From Pseudomonas borbori (GTDB taxonomy: Bacteria; Pseudomonadota; Gammaproteobacteria; Pseudomonadales; Pseudomonadaceae): a stretch of 64,000 bases of DNA. The position numbers were made by a program, and so were the translations under genes. A model generated the notes under the pieces. That model did not search any database, had not been told where the DNA came from, and worked only from the letters and a program-made list of their open reading frames with translations. Below, piece by piece: positions 26,824 through 35,298 of the stretch (its first letter is position 1; the number at the start of each line of letters is the position of its first letter). The stretch is taken from positions 1-64,000 of the forward strand of contig NZ_FOWX01000028.1 in the NCBI RefSeq assembly GCF_900115555.1. The letters are read 5' to 3'.

Positions 26824-28470
26824 ATGAATTCGAGCAAACCAGACCCCAGCCTCAACGCCGAGAGCCACACTCGGACCGAGAGCGCGCATATCGTTCAGGC
26901 CCTCAGCGACGGCAAGAACAAGCGTGTGCGCAAGCTGCTCGGCCGCATGCACCCGGCCAAGACCGCCGCCCTGCTCGAGATGCTCGACGCCGAGCAACGC
27001 ATGGCGCTGTGGCAGCAAATCGATCCCGCGCTCGAAGGCCGCATCCTGTCCCACCTCAGCCTCGAACTGATCGGTCAGCTGGCCGGCGACTCGGCGGACT
27101 CGACCCACGCCAGAGCGGAACAGCAACACCCACAAAGCGCGGTCAACCACCTGGAGGCCGTGCGCGCTGCGCTGGGTCTGAAGAAGCTCAAGCGCGTCGG
27201 CAAGATTCTGCACCGCATGCACCCGGCCAAGATCGCCGGGCTGCTCGAGGCGCTGCCACCCGAGGAACGCCGCAGCGTCTGGAGCATGGTCGACACCGAG
27301 CGGGCCGGCAAGGTGCTGACCTACCTGCACGATGAAATACGCATCGCCCTGGCCCTCGACCTGGATATCGAGGACCTGATCGCCTCGGCCGAACACCTGG
27401 AGCTCGATGACCGGGTCGACCTGATCCAGACCTTGCCCGGCGAACTGGGCAACAAGCTGCTGCGCGCCAGCAGCGCCAGCCAGCGCAAGCAGCTCGAGTC
27501 GATGCTGTCCTATCCCGAGGACTCGGCCGGCGGCTTGATGAACGCCGACGTCATCCAGATCCGCGCCGACGTCAAAGTCAGCACGGTGCTGCGCTATCTG
27601 CGCCTGCTGGAAAAACTGCCGCCACAGACCGACATGCTGATGGTGGTCGACCGCAAAGGCCACTACCAGGGCAGCCTGCGCCTGAGCAGCCTGGTCACCG
27701 CCGACCTGGGCCGCCCGGTAGCCGAGCTGATCGACCGCGACATCGCCGGCATCGCTGTGACCAGCAAGAACACCGATGTGGCCCGCCTGTTCCAGGACCT
27801 CGACCTGCTCTCGGCCCCGGTGGTGGATGAGCACAACCGGGTGATCGGCCGGATCACCGTCGACGACGTGGTCGACCTGATTCGCGAAGACTCGGAGCGC
27901 GCGCTGATGCAGATGGCCGGCCTCGACGACGAAGCCGATATCTTCGCCCCGGTGCTGATCAGTTCGCGCCGTCGTGCGGTCTGGCTGGGGATCAACCTGA
28001 TCACCGCGTTCACTGCCGCCTGGGTGATCGGCCTGTTCCAGGCGACCCTTGAGCAGCTGGTGGCCCTCGCCGTGCTGATGCCCATAGTGGCGAGCATGGG
28101 CGGTATCGCCGGCAGCCAGACCCTGACCCTGGTGATCCGCGGCCTGGCCCTGGGCCAGGTGCAGAAAGGCAATATCCGCATCCTGCTCAACCGCGAGCTG
28201 GGCATCTCCATCCTCAACGGCCTGCTCTGGTCGGTGGTGATCGCTGCGCTCGCCGTGCTCTGGTTCGGCGACTGGGGCATAGGCGCAGTGCTCGGCGCCG
28301 CCATCCTGGTCAACCTGCTGTGCGCGGCCCTGGCCGGCTGGGGCATCCCGTTGCTGCTCGAGCGCATGGGCATCGACCCGGCGCTGGCCGGCAGCGTGAT
28401 CCTGACCACGGTGACCGATGTCGTCGGTTTCTTCGCCTTCCTCGGCCTGGCCACCCTACTGTTGCTGTAA
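26824..28470 (+). CDS. mgtE: MgtE-type magnesium transporter with a repeated N-terminal segment
   Basis: 548 residues. The order is: helical N-domain, CBS pair (about 240-365, with DMLMVVDRKGHYQG and SAPVVDEHNRVIGRITVDD), then a membrane domain of five helices with PIVASMGGIAGSQTLTLVIRG. It is a Mg2+ channel gated by cytoplasmic Mg2+. The motif RMHPAKxAxLLExL occurs twice, near residues 41 and 130, which suggests that the MgtE-N helical unit has been duplicated. No strong ribosome binding site is seen. It converges with the SulP gene, two bases apart. Confidence 0.92.
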   Translation: MNSSKPDPSLNAESHTRTESAHIVQALSDGKNKRVRKLLGRMHPAKTAALLEMLDAEQRMALWQQIDPALEGRILSHLSLELIGQLAGDSADSTHARAEQQHPQSAVNHLEAVRAALGLKKLKRVGKILHRMHPAKIAGLLEALPPEERRSVWSMVDTERAGKVLTYLHDEIRIALALDLDIEDLIASAEHLELDDRVDLIQTLPGELGNKLLRASSASQRKQLESMLSYPEDSAGGLMNADVIQIRADVKVSTVLRYLRLLEKLPPQTDMLMVVDRKGHYQGSLRLSSLVTADLGRPVAELIDRDIAGIAVTSKNTDVARLFQDLDLLSAPVVDEHNRVIGRITVDDVVDLIREDSERALMQMAGLDDEADIFAPVLISSRRRAVWLGINLITAFTAAWVIGLFQATLEQLVALAVLMPIVASMGGIAGSQTLTLVIRGLALGQVQKGNIRILLNRELGISILNGLLWSVVIAALAVLWFGDWGIGAVLGAAILVNLLCAALAGWGIPLLLERMGIDPALAGSVILTTVTDVVGFFAFLGLATLLLL

Positions 28471-28472
28471 GA

Positions 28473-30209
28473 CTACCCCCGCACCAGGGCGCGCCGCGTG
28501 CTCAGTGGATCGAGCGTGCGCAGCGCCTGGTACTGGCTGACGAATACCTGGCCGCCGAAGTGCTCGAGGAAATCCGAACGGCGCAGCTGATCCATCACCG
28601 GCCCCTTGACTTCCGACAGGTGCAGTTGCACCCCGGCCGCCTGCAGGCGCTCGACTATGGCCTCCAGGCTTTCCAGGGCGCTGGCGTCGATCAGGTTGAC
28701 CCCCGGGCACATCAGCACCAGATGGCGCACCAGCGGGCGCGCCGCGATCAGCTCGCCGATACGTTCTTCGAGAAAGCGCGCGTTGGGAAAGTACAGACTC
28801 TCGTCGACCCGCAGCGACAGCACGCTGGGGCTTTCCACCACGGCGAAGCGTTCGATGTTGCGAAAGTGCTCGCTGCCCGGCACCTGACCGACCACCGCCA
28901 TATGCGGGCGACTGGTGCGCCAGAGGAACAACAGCAGCGACAGGCCGACGCCCAGCAAAATGCCCGCCTCGACGCCGAGCAGCAGCACCCCGCCGAGGGT
29001 CGCCGCCTGGGCCGCGCCGTCCTGCCGCGAATAGCGCCAGGTACGGCCGAGGGCCTTAAGGTCGACCAGGCTGAGCACCGCGACCATGATGGTCGCGGCC
29101 AGCACCGCCTGCGGCAGGTTGTGCAGCAGCGGCGTCAGCAACAGCACGCTAAGGGCGATACCGCCGGCGGTCAGCACCCCGGCCATGGGCGTCTGCGCCC
29201 CGGCATCGAAGTTGACCACCGAGCGGGCGAAGCCGCCGGTGACCGGGAAGCCGCCACTGAGGGCCGCCGCCAGGTTGGCGCCGCCCAGCCCCAGCAGCTC
29301 GTTGTCCGGCTCGATGCGCTGGCGACGCTTGGCCGCCAGGGTCTGCGCCACCGACACCGACTCGACGAAGCCGACCAGGCTGATCAACAGCGCCGCCGGC
29401 AACAGCTGCAGGGCCAGGCGGTAGTCCAGGGTGGGCAGGCTCAGCCCCGGCAAGCCCTGAGGCACCGCGCCTACGACCTTGACCCCGGCCTGCTCCAGTT
29501 GCAGCAGGCTGACCACCAGGATGGCGACGATGATCGCCAGCACCGGCCCGGCCTTGGCCAGGTTGCCGGCCATGCCGGCGCCCATCCCCAGGCGCATGAG
29601 CGAGGGCTTGAGCCGGCCACGCACCCACCAGAGAAACAGCAGGCTGCAGGCACCGATCAGCAGGGTCGGCCCGTGCACCGCCGGCAGGTTGTGCAGCAGC
29701 GCCGGCAGCAGTTGCTGGAGATTTTCGCCGGAGGCGGAAATACCGAGGATATGCTTGAGCTGGCCGACCGCGATGAGAATCCCGGAGGCGCTGATAAAGC
29801 CGGAAATCACCGGATGGCTGAGAAAGTTGGCGACGAAGCCCAGGCGCAGCAGGGCCATGCCGGCGAGCAGCAGCCCGGACAGCAGCGCCAGCAGCATGGC
29901 GGCGCCGACATACTCGGCGCTGCCAGCGGGGAACAACGGCCCCAGGGCGGCGGCGGTCATCAGCGAGACCACCGCCACCGGGCCGACCGCCAGGGTGCGA
30001 CTGGAACCGAACAGGGCATAGGCCAGCAGCGGCAGGATGCTGGCATACAGCCCGGCGACCGGCGGCAGGCCGGCGAGCATGGCATAGGCCAGGCTCTGCG
30101 GGATCAGCATCAGGGTGACGATCAGCGCCGCCAGGCCATCCTGCGCGGCGCTGGCGCGGTTGTAACTCCGGCCCCAGTCAAGGCAGGGCAGCCAGCGGCG
30201 CAGGCTCAT
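28473..30209 (-). CDS. SulP-family anion transporter with STAS domain
   Basis: 578 residues with about 10-12 membrane helices. The SulP signature is near the start (ALIVTLMLIPQSLAYAMLAG, then GLYASILPLL), and a C-terminal STAS domain spans roughly 430-560. The family imports sulfate, bicarbonate or related anions. As last gene of a BigR-type sulfur operon it probably carries sulfate or sulfite-like anions. GGGAG gives the start, which overlaps a 26-codon ORF upstream. Confidence 0.9.
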   Translation of the reverse strand: MSLRRWLPCLDWGRSYNRASAAQDGLAALIVTLMLIPQSLAYAMLAGLPPVAGLYASILPLLAYALFGSSRTLAVGPVAVVSLMTAAALGPLFPAGSAEYVGAAMLLALLSGLLLAGMALLRLGFVANFLSHPVISGFISASGILIAVGQLKHILGISASGENLQQLLPALLHNLPAVHGPTLLIGACSLLFLWWVRGRLKPSLMRLGMGAGMAGNLAKAGPVLAIIVAILVVSLLQLEQAGVKVVGAVPQGLPGLSLPTLDYRLALQLLPAALLISLVGFVESVSVAQTLAAKRRQRIEPDNELLGLGGANLAAALSGGFPVTGGFARSVVNFDAGAQTPMAGVLTAGGIALSVLLLTPLLHNLPQAVLAATIMVAVLSLVDLKALGRTWRYSRQDGAAQAATLGGVLLLGVEAGILLGVGLSLLLFLWRTSRPHMAVVGQVPGSEHFRNIERFAVVESPSVLSLRVDESLYFPNARFLEERIGELIAARPLVRHLVLMCPGVNLIDASALESLEAIVERLQAAGVQLHLSEVKGPVMDQLRRSDFLEHFGGQVFVSQYQALRTLDPLSTRRALVRG

Positions 30210-30286
30210 TTACTTTTCTCCCGTTCGAAGTCGCCGGCGCCCGGCGCGGCCAAGGGCTTGTGCGGCAGACAGCTGAAGGAATCCAT
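30206..30286 (-). CDS. 26-codon ORF translationally coupled to the SulP gene
   Basis: Starts at 30286 after a strong GAGGAG site and ends with a TGA overlapping the SulP ATG (ATGA). It encodes MDSFSCLPHKPLAAPGAGDF plus EREKSK. There is no signal or membrane segment. Good initiation plus overlap suggests it is translated, perhaps only to bring ribosomes to the SulP start. The single Cys might be meaningful in a persulfide operon, but that is speculation. Confidence 0.5.
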   Translation of the reverse strand: MDSFSCLPHKPLAAPGAGDFEREKSK

Positions 30287-30296
30287 GGGCATCTCC

Positions 30297-31160
30297 TCAG
30301 AGCACATCGAGGGGAATCTTCAGATAGCGGATGCCGTTGGCTTCCGCCGGCGGTAGCTGGCCGGCGCGCATGTTCACCTGCACCGACGGCAGGATCAGGC
30401 TCGGCATGTCCAGGGTGGTGTCGCGCGCGCGGCGCATGGCGACGAAATCGTCCTCGCCGACCCCCTCATGCACATGCACGTTATGCGCGCGTTCCTTGGC
30501 CAGCGTGGTTTCATAGAGGAACTCTTCGCGCCCCGGCGCCTTGTAGTCATGGCACATGAACAGCCGGGTCGCATCCGGCAGCTGGAACAGCTTGCGGATC
30601 GAGCGGAACAGCAGCCGCGCATCGCCACCGGGGAAATCGCAGCGGGCGGTGCCGTAATCGGGCATGAACAGGGTATCACCAACGAAGGCCGCATCGCCGA
30701 CCACATAGGTCATGCAGGCCGGGGTATGCCCGGGTGTATGGATGGCACGGGCTTCGAGGTTGCCGATCCGGAAGCGCTCGCCGTCGCGCAACAGGTGGTC
30801 GAACTGGCGGCCATCGGTGGCGAACTCGGGTCCGGTGTTGAACAGCTTGGCGAAGGTGTCCTGCACCAGGGTGATCCGTTCGCCGATGGCCAACTGGCCG
30901 CCCAGTTCGCGCTTGAGGTAGGCCGCAGCCGACAGGTGATCGGCGTGCACATGGGTTTCCAGCAGCCAGTCGACCTGCAGACCCTGCTCGCGCACATAGG
31001 CGATCAGACGGTCGGCGTTGTGCCGCGAGGTGCGCCCGGCGGCTGGGTCGTAGTCGAGCACCGAGTCGAGGATGGCGCAGCGCCGGGTCGCAGGATCGCT
31101 GACCACGTAACTGTAGGTGAAGGTGGCAGGATCAAAAAAAGCTTCGATGTGCGCTTGCAT
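30297..31160 (-). CDS. Persulfide dioxygenase-like metallo-beta-lactamase-fold protein (Blh/ETHE1 type)
   Basis: 287 residues. The metal motif is H70, H72, D74, H75 in ETHVHADHLSAAAYLK. The second is HTPGHTPACMTYVVGDAAFVGDTLF, with CHDY near 205. In this family one iron is bound and glutathione persulfide is oxidised to sulfite. AAGGAGGG nine bases upstream supports the start at 31160. The downstream neighbours, a 26-codon ORF and SulP, together with BigR upstream, give a sulfide detoxification setting. Confidence 0.88.
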   Translation of the reverse strand: MQAHIEAFFDPATFTYSYVVSDPATRRCAILDSVLDYDPAAGRTSRHNADRLIAYVREQGLQVDWLLETHVHADHLSAAAYLKRELGGQLAIGERITLVQDTFAKLFNTGPEFATDGRQFDHLLRDGERFRIGNLEARAIHTPGHTPACMTYVVGDAAFVGDTLFMPDYGTARCDFPGGDARLLFRSIRKLFQLPDATRLFMCHDYKAPGREEFLYETTLAKERAHNVHVHEGVGEDDFVAMRRARDTTLDMPSLILPSVQVNMRAGQLPPAEANGIRYLKIPLDVL

Positions 31161-31228
31161 GCTGACGGCCCTCCTTCGCAGCCTCTGTGGATTGGGTTAA
31201 CGAGGCGCCGGCAGCCCTGCCCGGGAGA

Positions 31229-31260
31229 GATGACCGGCGCTTTGCAAAGCGCCCGTCATC
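31229..31260 (-). other. 16-bp hairpin inside the sulfur operon
   Basis: GATGACCGGCGCTTTG and CAAAGCGCCCGTCATC are complementary except at one position. They lie in the 120-base gap between the DUF2892 gene and the persulfide dioxygenase gene. No U-run follows, so an attenuating or mRNA-protecting role is more likely than termination. Confidence 0.6.
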
Positions 31261-31280
31261 TGCGCATCGCCAACAGCCTC

Positions 31281-31469
31281 TCAGGAGCGTTTGCAGCTGT
31301 TGATGCCCAGCAACGAATACGCCGGGCAGGTACGCAGCAGGCCGGTGGCCAGCGGCACGACGCCGATCCAGCCCCACAGGCCGATGGTGCCGCTCAGGCT
31401 CAAGCCAATCAGAATCAAGCCGACGGCGATGCGCAGGCTGCGGTCGATGGTGCCAACGTTGGTTTTCAT
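31281..31469 (-). CDS. Small DUF2892 (YgaP_TM-type) membrane protein
   Basis: 62 residues, with start 31469 after GGGAG. MKTNVGTIDRSLRIAVGLIL opens the protein, and two helices flank GLWGWIGVVPLATGLLRTCPAY. This is the membrane half of rhodanese-type YgaP proteins, here without the rhodanese domain. Two cysteines (TCPAY, NSCKRS) are present. It lies between the YeeE and dioxygenase genes, as in many BigR operons, and its exact role is unknown. Confidence 0.8.
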   Translation of the reverse strand: MKTNVGTIDRSLRIAVGLILIGLSLSGTIGLWGWIGVVPLATGLLRTCPAYSLLGINSCKRS

Positions 31470-31482
31470 GATGATCTCCCAG

Positions 31483-31902
31483 TCAAGGAACACGCTGGCG
31501 TTCCAGCGCGGTGAACAACAGCATCCCGGCCAGCATGGCCAGAACGAAAACGCTGACCTGCCAATGGCCGCTGAGCAGAATGGCCAACGCCGGCCCCGGG
31601 CAGATCCCGGCAATGCCCCAGCCGATGCCGAAGACCAGGCTGCCGCCGATCAACCGCCGATCCAGCTCGCGCTTGGCCGGCAACTGCATAGGCGCGCCGA
31701 GCAGCGACTGCCCGCGGCCCTTGGCCCAGGCCAGCGGCCCCGCAGCGACCGCGATGGCGCCAGCCATCACCAGCGCCAACGACGGATCCCAGGCCCCCGC
31801 CAGATCGAGGAAGCCCAGCACCTTGGCCGGATTGGCCATGCCGGCCAGCAACAGACCCATGCCGAACAGCAAGCCGGCCAGCAATGCGGTCAGTTTGCGC
31901 AT
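31483..31902 (-). CDS. YeeE/YedE-type transporter, second half protein (PmpB-like)
   Basis: 139 residues, starting at 31902 after GGGGGG. It has about four membrane helices and the conserved cysteine in GICPGPAL. Proteins of the YeeE/YedE family import thiosulfate or other sulfur species. When split, as here, two half-size genes pair to make one transporter. It follows the other half by two bases. Substrate assignment is inference from family and operon. Confidence 0.82.
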   Translation of the reverse strand: MRKLTALLAGLLFGMGLLLAGMANPAKVLGFLDLAGAWDPSLALVMAGAIAVAAGPLAWAKGRGQSLLGAPMQLPAKRELDRRLIGGSLVFGIGWGIAGICPGPALAILLSGHWQVSVFVLAMLAGMLLFTALERQRVP

Positions 31903-31904
31903 GT

Positions 31905-32339
31905 TCAACCCCCCAGCAGATGACGCAGAACAAAGACCGTGACGAAACCGGCGGCCATGAAGGCCAGCGTCGCCACCAGCGAACGCGGCGACAGCCGGGA
32001 CACGCCACAGACCCCATGGCCGCTGGTACAGCCGGAGCCGTAGCGGGTACCCACACCGACCAGCAGGCCGGCCCCCAGCAAGCCCGGCCAGCCGCTCTGG
32101 AACTCGATAGTCGGCAGCACGGCAAACAGCCCCCAGAGCAGCGGCGCCAGCAGCAGGCCGAGGAGGAACAGGCCCTTCTCCGCCCGGCCCTCGCCGCCCT
32201 CCAGCACCGCGCCGAGCAAGCCGCTGATGCCGGCGATGCGGCCGTTGCACAACACGAACAGACTGGCGGCCAGACCGATCAGCGCACCGCCCGCGAGCGA
32301 ACTCCAGGGCGTGAAATTCAGCCAGTCGATGCTCATCAT
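31905..32339 (-). CDS. YeeE/YedE-type transporter, first half protein (PmpA-like)
   Basis: 144 residues with about four membrane segments. The hallmark GSGCTSGHGVCG gives C104 and C111. The start overlaps the BigR stop codon (ATGA), so translation is coupled. It pairs with the second half-protein immediately downstream. The family conducts thiosulfate or related sulfur anions across the inner membrane. Confidence 0.85.
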   Translation of the reverse strand: MMSIDWLNFTPWSSLAGGALIGLAASLFVLCNGRIAGISGLLGAVLEGGEGRAEKGLFLLGLLLAPLLWGLFAVLPTIEFQSGWPGLLGAGLLVGVGTRYGSGCTSGHGVCGVSRLSPRSLVATLAFMAAGFVTVFVLRHLLGG

Positions 32340-32671
32340 GCCTCTCCGGCGCAGAACAACTGGTACAGCGTATCGATCACCGCCAAGGCTGCCGGGCTGC
32401 TGATCCGGTAGTAAATCTGCTTGCCCTCGCGGCGGGTCTCCACCAGCCCTTCACGACGCAATACCGCCAACTGCTGCGACAACGTCGGCTGCTGGATGCC
32501 GAGCAGGTTTTCCAGCTCACTGACGTTGCGCTCGCCTTGCGACAGCTGACAGAGCAGCAACAGGCGGTCGGGATTGGCCAAAGCCTTGAGCAACTGCCCG
32601 GCGGCATCGGCGTTGGCGCGCAGTTGCTGGACATCGAGCGTCTGTTCGGGAGCGTTCATGGGGCGAGCCAT
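32336..32671 (-). CDS. BigR-like ArsR-family sulfide/persulfide sensor
   Basis: An ArsR/SmtB winged-helix repressor. VSELENLLGIQQPTLSQQLAVLRREGLV is the recognition region (helix and wing). Two cysteines, one in LLLLCQLSQG (residue 41 from the start chosen) and one in YQLFCAGEA (107), match the redox pair of BigR, which forms a disulfide or persulfide bridge and then leaves DNA. The usual metal-site His/Cys set of ArsR proteins is absent. The start may be 32671 or 32659 (neither has a clear ribosome binding site); I use 32671, 111 residues. It heads the sulfur operon and probably represses it. Confidence 0.85.
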   Translation of the reverse strand: MARPMNAPEQTLDVQQLRANADAAGQLLKALANPDRLLLLCQLSQGERNVSELENLLGIQQPTLSQQLAVLRREGLVETRREGKQIYYRISSPAALAVIDTLYQLFCAGEA

Positions 32672-32687
32672 CAATTAATTTAAAAAC

Positions 32688-32707
32688 AATATATTTTTTT
32701 ATATATT
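32688..32707. promoter_or_regulatory. AT-rich inverted repeat, candidate BigR operator
   Basis: AATATAT (32688-32694) and ATATATT (32701-32707) are perfect inverted repeats around six T. They lie 16 bases upstream of the BigR start. BigR is known to bind an AT-rich palindrome overlapping its own promoter, so this fits well. Confidence 0.65.
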
Positions 32708-33094
32708 ATTATGCAAGCAAAAATTGGCAGCACCTCTCTCCGGCGAGATCTGGCTTGGCCATTCCACCGAGCATAAAGCGCACCTGATTTCGCTGGCGCT
32801 CCGCAAGGCACCGCACATACCTGTAGGAGGCCCGCCCCGGGGCGATGCTCTGGCTGAGTTCCCGGATTGCACGCCAGCTCTCGCAGGTTGAGCGTAGCGA
32901 TACCCCTCAACCGCGCTATGCCCGTACTCGGCGCCGTGGCCACTATCGCTGATGGGTTACGCCGCGCTTAACATGCAGCCGGCCTGCCATCGTCCCGGCG
33001 GCTAACCCATCCTACGGATTGCGGCTTTTCCAGATTCGACGGCGTCAGCAGGCACCGCGCGATAGCGGATGGTGCGCTGCCCGATGAGCACCCA
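32708..33094. other. Intergenic region with a REP pair at 32951-33017
   Basis: No gene was found between the BigR operon and the porin terminator. GATGGGTTAC near 32951 and GTAACCCATC-type sequence near 33002-33012 (GGCTAACCCATCCTACGG) form an inverted pair of the same family as 49003-49045. A further half-palindrome, TAGGAGGCCCGCCCCGGGGCG, lies at about 32823-32843. Confidence 0.55.
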
Positions 33095-33121
33095 CAAAAA
33101 AGCCCGGAACAGGGTCCGGGC
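33095..33121 (-). terminator. Rho-independent terminator of the porin gene
   Basis: On the minus strand GCCCGGA and TCCGGGC pair around six bases and are followed by six U. It lies about 75 bases past the porin stop codon. A shorter U-rich run on the other side could give weak termination in the plus direction. Confidence 0.85.
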
Positions 33122-33195
33122 TTTCTTGTGTCACGGCTGAACAGGATGCAACTGCTCAGCCATGCCCGACAGCCCCGCTAACCGCGGGGTGCAGG

Positions 33196-34461
33196 TCAGA
33201 GCAGCGGCAGGGTGTAGCTGAGGATCAGGCGGTTTTCGTCCAGGTCGTTGGCGAAGTTGTTGCGCACAGTGGCGTTGCGCCATTTCAGCCCGAGGTTCTT
33301 CAACGGGCCCTGCTGAACCACATAGCCGATGTCCATGTTGCGCTCCCACTCCTTGCCATCGGACAGATTTGCACCGCGGTCGATGTTGTCACCGGTCAGG
33401 TAGCGGGTCATGAAGGTCAGGCCGGGGATGCCGATCGAGGCGAAGTCGAAGTCGTAGCGCGCCTGCCAGGAGGTCTCGTCCTTGCTGGCGAAGTCGCCGA
33501 TCTGCACGTAGTTGACCAGGAACGGATCGGTGCCGTTGAGATAGGCGTAGCCGGTATCGCCGCTCATCTTCTGGTAGCCCAGGCCGAGTTTGTGACCGCT
33601 CAGGGCGTAGGTGAACATGGCGCCGAAGGCCTTGTTGTCGATGTTGCTGCTGCCGTCATCGGTGGAGCGGGCATAGCGCAGGTCGGTCTTGAACGACTGC
33701 TGGTCGGCGATCGGCAGCACATGCACCACATTGAAGATGTGCTGCTTGTACAGCTCTTCCAGCTCGCCGTAGTGGTAAGCGGTGCTCAGGTTGTCCTGCC
33801 ACTTGTAGGACAGGCCGGCGAAGTTGAAGTCGTCACCCTGGTTACCGTTGCTGCCGAACTTGAAGTTACGCTTGCCACCCGCGGCGTTCAGGCTCAGGTC
33901 CTGAAAATCGCTGGAGTCGCGCTGGTTGGTTTCCTTCAGCTGGCCCGCATCGACCGTCAGGCCGGCGATCTCCTGGGAGTTCAGGTGGCCGCCGAGGAAG
34001 TTCTGCGGCAGCAGGCGCGAATCGTTGGCCGATACGCTCGGCAGCTTGGGCATCAGGCCGCCGACCTTGAGCACGGTCTTGGAGATCTTGGCCTTGAGCG
34101 TGGCGGTCGCCTCCGAATATTCGCCCGGGCCCTCGTCGCCGAAGCTGCTCGGCAGCAGGTTGCTGCCGGCGCGCTCGTCCGACGAGTCGAGTTTCAGGCC
34201 CAGACCGGCGTAGGCATCCAGACCGAAGCCAACGGTGCCCTCGGTGAAGCCGGACTCAGCCCTGAGAATGAAACCTTGCGCCCACTCTTCGCGCTTGGAT
34301 TGCTGAGCTGCCGTGGTGTCGCGCAAATCACGATTGAAATAGAAATTACGCGCTTCGATGCTGGCCTTGCTGTCCTTGATGAACTCGGCGTTGGCGACGT
34401 GGCTCAGGGTCAAGCCCAGGGTGCCGGCGGCTACGGCCAGCGCCAGGGAGGTCTTTCTCAT
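33196..34461 (-). CDS. oprE: OprD-family outer-membrane porin, OprE-like
   Basis: 421 residues with a signal peptide (about 1-25, LSHVANAEF). The mature N-terminus, IKDSKASIEARNFYFNRDLR, is typical of the OprD/OprE/OprQ group. GEYSEATATLKAKISKTVLK and later beta-strands alternate polar and hydrophobic residues. The C-terminus ends in YTLPLL rather than Phe. GGAG gives the start at 34461. By synteny it replaces PA0291 (oprE), an anaerobically induced porin in PAO1, though the exact paralogue is not certain. Confidence 0.82.
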   Translation of the reverse strand: MRKTSLALAVAAGTLGLTLSHVANAEFIKDSKASIEARNFYFNRDLRDTTAAQQSKREEWAQGFILRAESGFTEGTVGFGLDAYAGLGLKLDSSDERAGSNLLPSSFGDEGPGEYSEATATLKAKISKTVLKVGGLMPKLPSVSANDSRLLPQNFLGGHLNSQEIAGLTVDAGQLKETNQRDSSDFQDLSLNAAGGKRNFKFGSNGNQGDDFNFAGLSYKWQDNLSTAYHYGELEELYKQHIFNVVHVLPIADQQSFKTDLRYARSTDDGSSNIDNKAFGAMFTYALSGHKLGLGYQKMSGDTGYAYLNGTDPFLVNYVQIGDFASKDETSWQARYDFDFASIGIPGLTFMTRYLTGDNIDRGANLSDGKEWERNMDIGYVVQQGPLKNLGLKWRNATVRNNFANDLDENRLILSYTLPLL

Positions 34462-34797
34462 TATGGTTTTCTCCAGTGTTTTTTTTGGGTGGCACATCGG
34501 CACGGGCGCAGACTTCGACCACGAAGGAGCAGGCACGAACCGAATTCGTTGGCTCACTCCCGCGAACCTCGCCAGGTAGATGACCGGCAAGCGCAGAGCG
34601 GAAGGAGCAGGAAATCAGACGTGTCTGGTGACTTGGGCGAGAGACAGCAACGGACTGGTGGCGACAAGACCACCGGCAGGCGAGTGCAAACAGGCCTGAC
34701 CAGAACAACCAGAGAAGCACGCAGAGCGCGTGATAGGCGTGAACCCCATGGAAAACCTCGGCACTTTATTGGAATTATTGTTTTTTCACTTCAAAGT
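34462..34797 (-). other. Long leader of the porin gene
   Basis: These 336 bases separate the porin start from the palindrome at 34798. No convincing gene is seen: the frames on the minus strand are broken or lack ribosome binding sites. If transcription starts near the palindrome, the mRNA leader would be roughly 300 bases long. That would be unusual for a porin and could hold RNA-based control. Confidence 0.4.
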
Positions 34798-34814
34798 AAT
34801 TGGTAATACCAATT
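34798..34814. promoter_or_regulatory. FadR-subfamily GntR operator (LldR/PdhR-like)
   Basis: AATTGGT AAT ACCAATT is a 17-base palindrome. The TTGGT-N3-ACCAA core is that of LldR and PdhR, regulators of lactate and pyruvate genes. Its target is probably the porin. TTGAAG, after it on the minus strand, could be a -35 element. Confidence 0.55.
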
Positions 34815-35298
34815 TACATAACGCCTGTCCAGAGTAGAAGGCCGACGCTCCCCATGTCAACCGAGCGCCTAAAACCTCCGGACCAGCGGCGCCGTCGCGC
34901 ACACCGAAAATGGCGTGCGGAGCACAATCGTCCGAATGTTCCGGGACGCCGAAACCGCTAATAGTGCTGGTGCTGCACAGCTCAATGCAGATACTGCGCC
35001 AAGCGCCAAGCCACGCGCGCAAACCGCTCTATTCCGGAGATTTACAGGTTTACGGCGCTTTATCCGGGGGAGCCGGTCACAGGCGAATAGGCGGATTTTC
35101 GCCCATCGCAATAGCGATAACGGCGATAAATCGCCAATGCCGACATGAGCCCGGAACAGCCGTCCTCAGCCGCAAAGGATCCGCTTCCCGGGGACATGGA
35201 CACGGGCAACAGGGAATATCCGGACCGAGGCCGGCAGTGCACGGACGGGGCAGCCCCGGCTCGGGCTGATGCCGAACCGCCTGCCCCATGACTGAAGC
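34815..35298. other. 484-base gap with no recognisable gene
   Basis: Short open frames on both strands lack ribosome binding sites and usual codon choice. No repeat of the families seen elsewhere, no terminator and no RNA gene was recognised. In PAO1 the genes gpuP, gpuA, gpuR and PA0290 lie between the porin and desA. None is here. Confidence 0.4.

Noticed and set aside
28320..30356. 678-codon plus-strand open frame opposite the SulP gene
   Set aside because: The SulP and STAS signatures are on the minus strand; the plus-strand product is Gln/Gly/Ala-rich noise.
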